64,000 bases of DNA from Cervus elaphus (GCF_910594005.1 NC_057838.1:34712001-34776000), one strand, 5' to 3'. Counted from the stretch's first letter, positions 43,090-53,295 are shown. Notes: a model not told the origin generated them from the letters alone. Program-made: numbers and translations.

Positions 43090-43460
43090 GTCATATAATG
43101 TATTAGCAAAAGAAAATCAATCAATGATTATAATGCATCACATAAACAGAATGAAGAAAAACCCCACATGAATATTTCAATTGATGCAGAAGCATGTTGC
43201 AAAATTTACATGCTTTCATGACAGAAACTCAACAAATAGGAATAGAAGAGCACTACCTCAAGATAATAAAAGCCATATTTATAAAATCCACAGCAAAAAT
43301 CTGTTTAAATATTGAAAGACTGAAAGACAAAGATGTCCACTTTTACCACTTCTATTCAACTAGTACTGGAAGTGCTAACCAGTTTAATTAGCCAAAGGAA
43401 AGAAATAAAAGGCATCAATTGCAAACTAAGAAGTAAAATTATCTTTTCACACATATAACA
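43090..43460 (+). mobile_element. L1 ORF2 RT fragment, left of a BovB insertion
   Basis: AAAATCAATCAATGATTATA, TTTCAATTGATGCAGAAGCA, ATAATAAAAGCCATATTTAT, CCACTTTTACCACTTCTATT and GTACTGGAAGTGCTAACCAG follow the L1 reverse transcriptase palm region in sense. It stops before the L1 catalytic loop. BovB starts at 43463. Confidence 0.7.
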
Positions 43461-43462
43461 TG

Positions 43463-44576
43463 CTGGATCATCAAAAAGGCAAGAGAGTTCCAGAAAAACA
43501 TCTATTTCTGCTTTATTGACTATGCCAAAGCCTTTGACTGTGTGGATCACCACGAACTATGGAAAATTCTTCAAGAGATGGGAATACCAGACCACCTGAC
43601 TTGCCTCTTGAGAAATCTATATGCAGGTCAGGAAGCAACAGTTAGAACTGGACATGGAACAACGGACTGGTTCCAAATAGGAAAAGGAGTACGTCAAGGC
43701 TGTACATTGTCCCCCTGCTTATTTGACTTATATGCGGAGTACATCATGAGAAACGCTGGGCTGGAAGAAGCACAAGCTGGAATCAAGATTGCCGCGAGAA
43801 ATATCAACAACCTCAGATATGCAGATGACACCACCCTTATGGCAGAACTAAAGGGCTTCTTGATGAAAGTAAAAGAGAAGAGTGAAAAAGTTGGCTTAAA
43901 ACCCAACATTCAGAAAACTAAGATCATGACATCTGGTCCCATCACTTCATGGCAAATAGATGGGGAAACAGTGGCTGACTTTATTTTCTTGGGCTCCAAA
44001 ATCACTGCAGATGGTGATTGCAGCCTTGAAATTAAAAGATGCTTACTCCTTGGAAGAAAAGTTATGACCAACCTAGACAGCATGTTAAAAAGCAGATACT
44101 TTGCCAACAAAGGTCAGTCTAGTCAAGGCTATGGTTTTTCCAGTAGTCATGTATGGATGTGAGAGTTGGACTATAAAGAAAGCTGAGTGCCAAAAGAATT
44201 GATGCTTTTAAACTGTGGTGTTGGAGAAGACTTTTGAGAGTCCCTTGGACTGCAAGGAGATCCAACCAGTCCATCCTAAAGGAGATCAGTCCTGAGTGTT
44301 CATTGGAAGGACTGATGTTGAAGCTGAAACTCCAATACTTTGCCACCTGATGCAAAGAGCTGACTCATTTGAAAAGACCCTGATGCTGGGAAAGATTGAA
44401 GGTGGGAGCAGAAGGGGACGACAGAGGATGTGATGGTTGGATGGCATCACTGACTCAATGGACATGAGTTTGAGTAAACTCTGGGAGTTGGTGATGGACA
44501 GGGAGGCCTGGCGTGCTGTGGTCCATGGGGTTGCAAAGAGTGGGACATGACTGAGCAACTGAACTGAACTGAACTG
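43463..44576 (+). mobile_element. BovB LINE, 5'-truncated, inserted in L1
   Basis: It starts in the RT at CTGGATCATCAAAAAGGCAA and ends CAACTGAACTGAACTGAACT. L1 sequence lies on both sides, so the BovB landed in, or is joined to, an older L1. A 6-bp repeat ATAACA at 43455-43460 and 44577-44582 may be the TSD. Confidence 0.92.
43542..44162 (+). pseudogene. BovB RT palm fragment with intact YADD
   Basis: A 206-codon open frame covers the RT palm and thumb: GVRQGCTLSPCLFDLYAEYI (about residues 48-67) and LRYADDTTLM (YADD about 96-99), then KITADGDCSLEIKRCLLLGR. The codons for FIDYAKAF lie upstream (about 43503-43535) in the same reading direction. A short internal deletion removes residues after TTLMAE relative to other copies. 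Another small deletion near 44095 (before the TTTGCCAACAAAGG text) shifts the frame, and the usual C-terminal domain follows out of frame to about 44560. It lacks the endonuclease and is inactive. Confidence 0.85.
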
Positions 44577-45727
44577 ATAACACCATATGTAAAAATTAAT
44601 TTGAAATGGATCAAAGACTTAAATGTAAGACCTAAAGTTATACAACTGTCAGAAGGAAGCATAGGGCAAAAGTTAGGCATGCCCTTCAATTTGGTAAAGA
44701 CGGTGGATATGATACTAGAGGCACAAGTAACAAAAGAAAACATAGACAAATTGGACTTTATGAAAAAGTTAAAAATCTGTGTTACAAAAGTTGATACCAA
44801 TAAAGTAAAAAGAGAACTCAAAGAAATAGATAAAAATATTTGTAAATCAATTATCTGATAAGGGATTAATATCCAGAATATACAGAGAATTCCTAAAACT
44901 CATGAACAACAAACTTGATTCAAACTAGGCAAAGGACCTGAAAAACTATTTCTTCAAAGAAGATATACAAATAGCCAATAAGTAGATGAAAAGATGATAA
45001 AAATTACTGATCTTCAGGAGAATGCAAATCACAACTATATTGAGGTATTTCAACGGATACTAATGGATCATATACCCATTAGTATGATCAAAACAAACAA
45101 ACAAACAAACAAAATAACAAGTGTTGGTAAGAATCTGGTGAAATTGAAACCTTTGTGTGTAGGAGTGTACAATGGATACACTTGCTATGGAAAATGGTAT
45201 CAGTGTCCCAAAAAACTATAAATAGAATTACTATATGATCCAGCAAGTCTACTGCTGGGTATATACTCTAAAGTATAAAAAACAGGGTCTTGAAGAGATG
45301 CTTATACATTCAAGTTTATAGCGGCATGATTGACAATAGGTAAAATGGGGTAGCAATCCAAGTGTTCATCAACAGATTAATGTTTATGAAAAATATGGTA
45401 TATGCACACACTGTAATATTATTCAGCATTAAAAATAAATTCTGACACATGATACAACATGGATAAACTTTGAGGACACTATGCTAATAAACATGCCAGT
45501 CACAAAAAGACAGATACTGTACAGTTACATGTATGAAATAGAGTTGTCAAAGACAAACAGTAGACTCGTGAGTGCCAGGGACTGGGGGTGGGAGCAATGA
45601 GGATTATTATTTAATGGGTATAGGGTATCAGTTTTGCAAGATGAAAAGAGCTATGGAGATGGATGGTGGTGATGGTTTTAATAGTATTTAATACATTTGA
45701 ATTGTACCCTTAAAAATGGGTAACATA
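44577..45727 (+). mobile_element. L1 ORF2 C-terminus and 3' UTR
   Basis: ACACCATATGTAAAAATTAA, TCAAAGACTTAAATGTAAGA, AAATTGGACTTTATGAAAAA, TCTGATAAGGGATTAATATC, AATGCAAATCACAACTATAT, CTGCTGGGTATATACTCTAA, ATTATTCAGCATTAAAAATA and TTGAATTGTACCCTTAAAAA are L1 landmarks in correct order. It contains a 44601-44858 open piece (85 codons) and an (AAAC)n run at 45089-45114. It is the right-hand continuation of the L1 piece at 43090-43460, with part of ORF2 missing between. Confidence 0.75.
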
Positions 45728-46018
45728 GGGACTTCCCTGGTGGCACAGTGAATAAGAATAGGCCTGACAATGGAGGGGACGCGGGTTCCATCCATGGTCC
45801 AGAAAGATTCCACATGCCATGGAGCAAGTGAGCAGGCGTGCCAAGACTAGTGACCCCATGCTCTAGAGCCCTCAAGTCGCAACTGCTGAGCCTGCTGGAA
45901 CCACTAATCCTGTGCTGCAACTAGAGCTTGCACCACAGTCAGAGAGAAGCCGGGCCAGGGGCTCCAGCGAAGATCCCGCCTGCTGCAACTAAGACCAGAG
46001 GTAGCCAAAAATAAACGT
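45728..46018 (+). mobile_element. CHR-type tRNA-derived SINE (cetartiodactyl)
   Basis: It starts GGGACTTCCCTGGTGGCACA with a tRNA-like promoter region (GCGGGTTCCATCC). GCAGGCGTGCCAAGACTAGT, GAGCCCTCAAGTCGCAACTG and GATCCCGCCTGCTGCAACTA follow, and it ends in GCCAAAAATAAACG. This is the SINE layout shared by cetartiodactyls, older than the Bov-A group. Confidence 0.8.
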
Positions 46019-46049
46019 CTAAAGCAAAAAACACCAACGAGAAGGGTCT

Positions 46050-46347
46050 GCTGGGCTGGTAAGAAGCAGGGCGGAACGTGCAGGCTGAGCTGAGCAGGCC
46101 CCCGCTCTCACTGGCCTTCCGCCCAGTCCCGGCGCTGAGAGCGGCCCCTCAGGCACAGGTGTGAGCGTCTGTGTACTGTCAACACCTGCGGGCCCACAGC
46201 CTCTCAAAAGCTTCCGTGTTTCCTCACGGCCTCTTTTAAAAAGCGCGCACTCGCGAGAAGATTCGCGAAGCGGGTCCTGCGGAAAGGTTAAATCCAGGCT
46301 GCCTTCTCTGTGCTCCAGAGTGGCGGTGGACCCCAGAATTGAAAGAG
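46050..46347 (+). promoter_or_regulatory. CpG-rich candidate promoter and first exon
   Basis: About 20 CpG dinucleotides in roughly 270 bp by hand count, against a window that is strongly CpG-poor. There is no TATA box but the motif TCGCGAGA at 46251-46258 (in ACTCGCGAGA, one base off the TCTCGCGAGA core element known from CpG-island promoters) and a palindrome TTCGCGAA at 46263-46270. A splice donor-like GAG|GTAGGA follows at 46347/46348. I infer a transcription start here reading to the right, with a candidate first exon ending at 46347. No known gene could be named. The direction is inferred from splice signals, and a bidirectional promoter is possible. Confidence 0.55.
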
Positions 46348-46669
46348 GTAGGATGTCTTACGGCAATATTCTTAGAAAAAAAAAAATAATAAGGTGTTGG
46401 CTAACTATGACTAACGGTTCCTTCCCTTTTCAGTCATTTCATCTTACAAGGTACTTTCACCATAATATGGTCTCGTTCTGTTTTGGTTTTTTTCTATTAA
46501 ACTGTGAAGGTGTTTACATGCGGTACATAGGTATGGTGTTTTGCGTTCTCGTCTGAAATGAAATGTTTAAGCGCATTTGATTTCCCTGCCGTCTTAGAAC
46601 ACAAGGGAGTGAGTCTCTTCCCCTTCCTCTTTTTGTTTTTTAAGTAAGGACGTGTTGTTTTCATTACAG

Positions 46670-46755
46670 CCTCAAAGTGAGCTTGGTAGTAGAATCTCAA
46701 TTTCCACAGCCTTGTTACGGCCTCCAGCCTGAGGAGTCAAGGCAAATACCTGAAG
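46670..46755 (+). other. Candidate internal exon of an unidentified transcript
   Basis: A pyrimidine-rich tract and TTTTCATTACAG precede 46670. The segment ends in CTGAAG followed by the strong donor GTAAGG at 46756. The 86-bp length is typical of an exon. One frame reads LKVSLVVESQFPQPCYGLQP onward without stop and stays open beyond the donor to 46874. A second donor-like CAG|GTGAAG at 46856/46857 would give a longer form. The 322-bp gap from the CpG-rich block would be intron 1. The peptide is not recognised and may not be translated. Confidence 0.45.
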
Positions 46756-46874
46756 GTAAGGTAGGGACAGTAATAAGGGCATTTATGACTCGAGAAATTA
46801 AACTGGAACGAAGTGAATATGATGTGAAAGTTCCAGGAGAGTGGATTGACTTCCAGGTGAAGTTTCCTGGCTAA

Positions 46875-46934
46875 TGCCTAAGCTTAAAAAAATTCTTGGG
46901 AAAAATTAAGCTTTTTTTGGAGGGCTTAATTTTG

Positions 46935-46966
<32 letters not shown>

Positions 46967-47794
46967 GGTTTAATTTTGTTTTTCTCTTTTTCTTTTCTTT
47001 TTTTTTTTTTTTGCTGGGTGTGAAATGTATTGAACTCTTAGAAAATATTTTATATAAGCTATTCTCATGTTCCTATAAAGCATGGCAAAGTGATAGTAAA
47101 AGTACAAGCAGGGAAGGTATATATTAACATTTTAGTATATCCATTACTGTTGATGTTTGTGTTACTGGTTTTAAGACTGACTCTTACAGTTACTGACTGA
47201 ACTTTATGATGTAGTCCTCAGGGATGCAATGCATGAGTGGATTTATTAACTTACATGGATTTAAGTGATTTAATGAAAAATGAATTTTTAAGGGAAAACA
47301 TGGCAGGTAATAAATATGAGCTACTTCCCACCTGCTTCTAATATATGACCAATGGTAGTTCTGTTCACTTAGGCAGAAGATAGATCACTTTACCCACACC
47401 AGGAAGAACCTTTAACTGAACTTTGTAAATGGCAATCAGAGAAAGTAGCCCAAGGTCCCTTAAAGTTCCTCACAAAGTTTATTTTTTCCAAAGTGAGATT
47501 TTAAAAGCAGGAAGAACTTGGATATTTAAAAAGAGAGATGCTTATTAATATGAAGGGGTTAGACTGCAAGAAATTTCCAGATGAACTAGTGCTTAGTCAA
47601 AGTGAAAATTAAGAATTTTGACTCTTCATGATGCTGCTGCTTAAAAGGCAGGTTTGGAACATTCCATTTTTATATCCAGAGATTTGTTGCCTTGGACGCT
47701 TGTGTAATTTGGGGCAGCCAAGTCTTTGAAGCACAGTGGCTGAGCAAAGAGTTCAGCTGTCTTTACCTGGTATAAGTTATGTCAAGATGTAATT
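46875..47794. other. Unique DNA with a pyrimidine tract
   Basis: No gene beyond the candidate exon. A long T/C-rich tract at about 46935-47013 appears as two related copies (TTAATTTTGG.. and TTTAATTTTG..), which suggests a local tandem duplication. Confidence 0.4.
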
Positions 47795-48010
47795 CAGTCA
47801 ACTACCAAATATTTCAGTGCTTATTGTATCTCAACTAGTCACTACTGAAGCAAATTGCCCATGCCCCACCATGGTAATCACTGGGCTTTAGGAAGTGGAT
47901 GATTGGACATGAATACTAATAGGGATAAATGCCATGAAAGAAGTAGAGGGGTGTGAAAGGGAATAATGGAGAGGAGCTCTACTTGCTAAGAGTTAGGAGG
48001 GCACTGAGAT
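47795..48010 (-). repeat. Possible degraded L2, minus strand
   Basis: ATATTTCAGTGCTTATTGTA, then GATAAATGCCATGAAAGAAG and GAGAGGAGCTCTACTTGCTA follow the reversed L2 order (..aaatatttattgagc.., ..ataagtgctatgaag..). Weak. Confidence 0.35.
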
Positions 48011-48171
48011 GGTGAATGCACTGCATGGCTGGAGTTCTCAGAGACCCTCTCCAGCCCTGCCTCCTCCTCTTATTCTTATTCTCCTCCGCCCACTTTGAAG
48101 AGTTTGCCAGCAGAAGAAAACCCAGTTTTAGGATTCCCCAAGGTGGCACTTCCTGAGCCAGTGACACTGTC

Positions 48172-48345
48172 ATGCAGTGACTCTCAAGCTTGGTTGAATG
48201 TGGTAGTCACATAGGGAGTTTGAAAAATAACAGATACCTGATTCCCATCCACAAAGCTTCTGATATAATTGGTATGGTGTGCTAGGGCTTGTCTGGAGAG
48301 TTCAAAAAGCTAACCAGGTGATACTCATGTGAAGCATGGTTGAAA
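48172..48345 (+). repeat. MER5A hAT element, first of two in tandem
   Basis: CAGTGACTCTCAAGCTTGGT, ACAGATACCTGATTCCCATC and AACCAGGTGATACTCATGTG match MER5A (cagtggttctcaaactt.., ..caggtgatgctgatg). Confidence 0.55.
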
Positions 48346-48356
48346 CATCCCCCTTG

Positions 48357-48540
48357 CAGAGGTTCTCAGTCACTCAGGTGCATCTACATCACCTGGAGGG
48401 CTTATTAAACACAGATTGCTGGGCCCACCCCCAGATTTCTGAGTCAGTACGTCTGGGGTGGGGGCTTGAGAATTTAACTTTCTAACAAGCTCCCAGGTAA
48501 TTTGGCTGTTAGTGCAAGTACCACATTTTGAGAGCTGTTC
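48357..48540 (+). repeat. MER5A hAT element, second of two in tandem
   Basis: GAGGTTCTCAGTCACTCAGG, CATCACCTGGAGGGCTTATT, GGGCCCACCCCCAGATTTCT, GAGTCAGTACGTCTGGGGTG, TAACAAGCTCCCAGGTAATT and TTTTGAGAGCTGTTCCTG reproduce MER5A from end to end in the same orientation as its neighbour. Confidence 0.75.
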
Positions 48541-51161
48541 CTGTAATTCATTTCCTTAGGTTACTTGGTAGAAGAGTGACATATAGCTGAGGAAAATTAA
48601 AATCCTGATAGTCACAACAGTGTGCTTCCTCACTCCTCTCCCCTTGGAAAGAAACATAGTACTAGTTAGAAATCCCCACTTCTGTTTTCAAAATACTAAT
48701 TTCACTTCCTGTTCTTCCACCATTCTTTGTGACCTAAGGAAATGGAGAGCAAAAGCTGTTCCCTCAGTGTGAGACCATTTTAGCTTTTTGTGTCTTAGTA
48801 CCCAGTAGTTTAACAGAATTTAATTGCCCAGGTAGAAATCGGGTAATTTTGAAGCAGAATTTATTAAATTCCTCTCCTGGTGCTCCCTAATAACTTTTCT
48901 TTGCAGCTTTTCCATCTCGGACGGTATTATAAAATATGCAGGCCTCATGCTACTCTTGGAAATCCCAGGGAGGTAATCCTTCCTAAGTGGTGTTTTCTGT
49001 AAACTTGTTAACATATGACTTAAATAATGATGAATGGTAGAGACTTCAACGAAGAAGAAGAAACCAGAGGGCTGAAGAGCCCGTGTCTGTGTATGGGAGG
49101 GGATTAGGCTTTCTTTCCCATTTGGAGATGGGAAAATGATTTAAAAGTTCTACTTGGAAACTGTGTTCCATGTGGTATCCCACCCAAACAAAATAATGAG
49201 TTTCTGGGCTCCTTACCTGAAAAGTCCCGGGGTGCATCTGGTACCTGGATCCAGGGTCTGGCACAGTTTCTTACCACCCCAGACTTGGCTTTTTCTATAC
49301 CGTCTTCAGTCTCATATTATATTCTTCCACAGGGCTGGCAAAGATGGCGCCCAGCACTCTGTTTGTTCTCCCGTAGTCACAGCCCAGGGGAAAGCAGGTG
49401 CCTCTGTCTCAGTGACTCCAGTATAACTCTCAAGGCTGAGCCAGGTAGCACTCCTCCTGTCCCTTAACTAGACACTGTGTACTGTGATGTGGACGGCATC
49501 CTGACTGAGATGAGCACTAAGGTTGCTTTTAAAGTGCAGATGAAAGGAGAGCGAAAGGTATTAAAGGTCGGCATAGGGGGAGAAGAAAAGGAAGTGTAAC
49601 ATGTGGGGAATATGACGATATTTGGATAGTGTGGGAACCATCCAATGAGAACACAGGTCTGGGGGTTCTGGGGCCCACTGGAGAGAGTTGCTGGATCGGG
49701 GACATCCTGAAGCTCTCAGAGGTAGGGGTGGGAGGAGCTTGGAGCGACAGCACTTTACCAGCCACTATGCAAGTATTTCACTTTTACAACCTCGGTTACT
49801 GTTACTGTGTATAACACCAAACGTCAGTTCTGATACACACTCGAAATGTGAGTCCCTGCTGTAGGGCAAAAGAACCCAAGAACCTTCTCAGGAATCCTTT
49901 TGAATAACTGAAATAAAACTGCCTTGAACTTGAAGACTGTTTTTTACTTTTATTGTTCATTTACATATACAATATGTTTTTAAAAGTACTCGTAAAAGTT
50001 AGTGAGTGAACAAACATCACCTGAGCACAAGTAGCCAGCAGCGGACTACTGAATGTGTAGCAAGAAATTCAAGTCTCACATTCATCCAAAGTTTGTATCC
50101 TATTCCTTACTATGTATTTACTGTTTATTGAAATAATACTTATAAGTGTTCCACTAGGAAGAGTGTAGTTTTTTAATTGTGGTTTATTGGCAAGATGTTG
50201 TTTTATTGTATCTATCATCCAGTTATGACAATTGAGTCAAAATTGAGCAAATGAAACATAACAGCTTCAATGTTCAGACAATTCTGTGTCTTGGTGCCAC
50301 ATCTTTCAAGAGACCCGAATCATATAATTATTATAGGTATAGATGATGACCGTATTTTTGTACTGTATTATAAGCTTCAGTAAATTTGAGTTAAAAAAAT
50401 TCATCACCGAAGAGCCGTGCTCCCAAGTGTTACCCACATGTAATCAGGTGTAACATGTTCAGGCTCCGGCGGCCATTCTTAACACATTTTCCAGGGACAG
50501 TTGTGCTGTTGGTAGACTGAAGGTTCTCTCTTGTAGTCAGCCTCTTAGATTACCTCTGGGAAGTACTCAAGAGAAAAATTTGGGGGTGAAAATAAATGGT
50601 AAATTGTGGAACCTTATTCTACCATGAATACTGTAATTTTTTATAACAAATTTACATAGAGGATCTTTTTGTGGTAAGAACACACATCAAACTATTTAGT
50701 TCATGGGCATCAAAAAAGTCCCAAATGGTCACTTTGTATACATGTAGTTCTCTCACTGCCAGTGATTTGAGTTTAATCTATTCTTAGGAAAGTGGCTTGT
50801 CGAATCTGTTGTTGGTGCTATAACCTTTGACTTTTGTGAATTCCAAAGCACATTTTCTGGTCAGTTACAGGATATTCATTTTTTGAGTCTTAGAGCTTAT
50901 ACATGTTCTTCCTTATATACACACATACACTTGAAAGAAAAACCAAAAAAATGGACTAGTATGAAAAGCACTATTTTGTTTATTGTGCAAGGATTTGAGT
51001 AAGCTTTGTGAGGCTTTGTAAGGCAACGTAGTGGAGTGGTTTTTATTCTATAACTTTGTAAGAAATGACACATTTATTTCTCTAAGCCAGTATTCAACTC
51101 TTCTGAGTGTCTAGTTTCCCTGGCTGGTGGGAAATTCAGTTTTAATCATCGGGTTTCCTTG
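48541..51161. other. Unique DNA, possible exon and poly(A) signal, no gene named
   Basis: The stretch 49333-49397 has an acceptor-like TTCTTCCACAG before it and CAG|GTG at its end. It contains AAAGATGGCGCCCAG (a YY1-like site). An AATAAA at 49912-49917 is followed by T-rich sequence (GACTGTTTTTTACTTTT), a plausible cleavage context. These might belong to a transcript from the CpG-rich block at 46 kb, but the link is speculative. No other repeat or gene was recognised. Confidence 0.35.
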
Positions 51162-51167
51162 TCCCTT

Positions 51168-51621
51168 CAGTTCAGTTCAGTCGCTCAGTCGTGTCCGACT
51201 CTTTGCGACCCCATGAATTGCAGCACGCCAGGCCTCCCTGTCCATCACCAACTCCCAGAGTTTACTCAAACTCATGCCCATCGAGTCAGTGATGCCATCC
51301 AGCCATCTCATCCTCTGTCGTCCCCTTCTCCTCCTGCCCCCAGTCCCTCCCAGCATCAGGGTCTTTTCCAATGAGTCGGCTCTTCGCATGAGGTGGCCAA
51401 AGTATTGGTGTTTCAGCCTTGGCATCAGTCCTTCCCATGAACACCCAGGACTGATCTCCTTTAGGATGGACTGGTTGGATCTCCTTGCAGTCCAAGGGAC
51501 TCTCAAGAGTCTTCTCCAACACCACAGTTCAAAAGCATCAATTTTTCGGCACTCAGCTTTCTTCACAGTCCAACTCTCACATCCATACATGACCACTGGA
51601 AAAACCATAGTCTTGACCACT
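51168..51621 (-). mobile_element. BovB LINE 3' end, short and well preserved
   Basis: Reverse complement of the last ~450 bp of BovB, from TTCAGTTCAGTTCAGTCGCT to AAAAACCATAGTCTTGACCA. A 6-bp TCCCTT at 51162-51167 and 51624-51629 is a possible TSD. It has fewer differences from the common BovB sequence than the other copies here, which suggests a younger insertion. Confidence 0.92.
51177..51620 (-). pseudogene. BovB RT C-terminal domain, uninterrupted
   Basis: A 147-codon open frame with no stop or frameshift covers the C-terminal region of the BovB polyprotein: VVMYGCESWTVKKAE (residues 9-23), RVPWTARRSNQSILKE, EKTLMLGGTGGRRRRGRQRM and the native C-terminus KSRTRLSD. It lacks endonuclease and RT palm, so it is a 5'-truncated remnant. 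It is the best-preserved coding piece of BovB in the window. Confidence 0.85.
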
Positions 51622-51629
51622 TTTCCCTT

Positions 51630-52189
51630 AGAGCTACCTAAAGGTCCAAGAATTTTACATTTTCCCCTTTGAGCGCCCTGTGGACTTCACAGTTTTTTCT
51701 TTATGAAATATCCACCTATTATCATCTTCCCCCCACTAGAAAGAATCTCTTCCATTTTATGGGGGGGATCTCTCTTCTTCTCTTTATATCTATCCTGTCT
51801 TTCCCTTTGGCCCAGTGAGCATAATCACCATCAATGTTTCCTTTTTTAAGGGGGAGGGGAACAAAAGTGGGCTACTGTTTTCACCCACCAGCACGTATAC
51901 TCCTGAGGTAAAGGAATAAAAATGTTAGACTTAAATGAGGCATGGGAAAATGCAAAAAGGGCAAAACATAAATTAATAACTTTCAAAATTATTGTAGTAT
52001 AAAAAATAAAAACTCTTTTTTCCCTGGATATTCTTGAAAAATCAAACTCCTGAGTAGCTATGCTGTGTGTTTCAGTTAGCTTTACATAGTCTTAGGATTT
52101 CAAATTATTTCCCAGGGTGCATGTATTCTAGCTGCAGAAATAGGGACATAAATTTTCACTTGATTGTTCAAAACCACATGTGTTGATAG
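51630..52189. other. Unique DNA, nothing recognised
   Basis: G-run near 51761-51766 and purine-rich text near 51849-51862. No gene was seen. Confidence 0.4.
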
Positions 52190-52257
52190 CTGTTATCTCC
52201 CCTCACAGATGAGAAAACTGAGGCTCAAATAATTTAGGACCTCTCCTAGGTTAGTGA
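52190..52257 (-). repeat. MIR core fragment, minus strand
   Basis: CCCCTCACAGATGAGAAAAC, then TGAGGCTCAAATAATTTAGG matches the reversed MIR core (..ttacagatgaggaaactgaggc..). Confidence 0.5.
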
Positions 52258-52445
52258 TTGATCCATTCAGCAAATCGTTTGAGTATTACATGACGGACAC
52301 TGTTATCACTACTAGGGATACATTAGTGAACTGGAATGACCAATCTCGACTCGTGGGAAGCTTCTCTTGCTGGGGGGATAGAAAACAGGGACAAATCAAG
52401 CACTGAAGTAAATAAAGAATTTCATATTATGATAGTGTGAAAAGT
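52258..52445 (-). repeat. L2 LINE 3' end, minus strand
   Basis: TGATCCATTCAGCAAATCGT, CGGACACTGTTATCACTACT, AGGGATACATTAGTGAACTG and TTCATATTATGATAGTGTGA match the reversed L2 3' end (attcaacaaatattt.., ggcactgtgctaggc.., gggatacagcagtgaac..). Confidence 0.6.
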
Positions 52446-52959
52446 CTTCTCTGACCTTTGCACTAGAGTACCAAGAACAACCCTGCTAGGAAGAGCACCT
52501 CTTCCTATGAGACAAAGGAAGATCAAGAGGAGATCTGGAACACACTCAAGAGGGGATCTGGAACGTGAGGGGATGTATGTCAATGCCCAGAATCTCTCAG
52601 TACCTGAGGTTTTTTTTAGGGGGTGGAGGAGGTTCTGATAGCCCCAAAGCAGATTCCCTGCCTTCTTATCTTGCCATGGGAGAACAAAATATCAGGAGTG
52701 GATCTTTTCAGGTGGCTTGCTACTCCACTCTCATGAAAGAAAATGCCTTTGCCCCAAGTAGGCCTGTGTACATGTTTCTGCCAAAGTCCTAATACTGTAG
52801 AAAATGCAGCCTCACAAATACCTTTGAACTAGGACAATCAATAATTGACTGTTGTTCGGTTATTGTAGTGGTGTAAAACATAAATAGTGGAGGGTAGGAG
52901 TGAAGAAGGGCTATGTCCTACCATGGACAAAGAGTGAATCAAACTATGTCAAGTCTAAG
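52446..52959. other. Unique DNA, nothing recognised
   Basis: A 75-codon plus-strand frame (52565-52792) has a Gly-rich stretch from GGGGGTGGAGG and no domain. Confidence 0.4.
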
Positions 52960-53295
52960 GCATCTCCCATCAGTAATTTGTGACTTTGCCTAGAGGTCAC
53001 AGACCAACACATGCATGTGCCTCTAGAGCCTGGGATGGCCCTTAGTCAGTAAGGAAATGGGGACCTCAGTTCTGCATTGCGTTGAACTTAATTCTGCCAG
53101 CATATTGAATAGGCAAGTGCACAGATTCTCCACCTTGAACTTCTGGAAAGAAATAGAGCTCTGCTGACCTGAGATTTTTAGCCTGGTGAAATCCATACCG
53201 ATTTCTGGCCCATGGAACTCTTAAGATGATAATTTTTTTTTTTACATCACTAAATTTGTGGTAGTATATTACAGCAGAAAGGAAAACTAACACCC
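52960..53295 (+). repeat. Old LTR-like repeat, second copy of the 40470 family
   Basis: ACAGATTCTCCACCTTGAAC, TGACCTGAGATTTTTAGCCT, CATCACTAAATTTGTGGTAG and TATATTACAGCAGAAAGGAA follow the 3' part of the same repeat as 40470-41030, which ends ..CTAAATTTGTGGTACTC. Confidence 0.45.

Noticed and set aside
43463..44576. Possibility that this BovB encodes an active enzyme because YADD is intact
   Set aside because: The endonuclease and N-terminal RT are missing, an internal deletion follows the palm motif, and the C-terminal domain is out of frame.
45089..45114. (AAAC)n as a CRISPR-like or functional repeat array
   Set aside because: A simple microsatellite within L1 ORF2 sequence; there are no spacers. 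No CRISPR array exists in this eukaryotic DNA.
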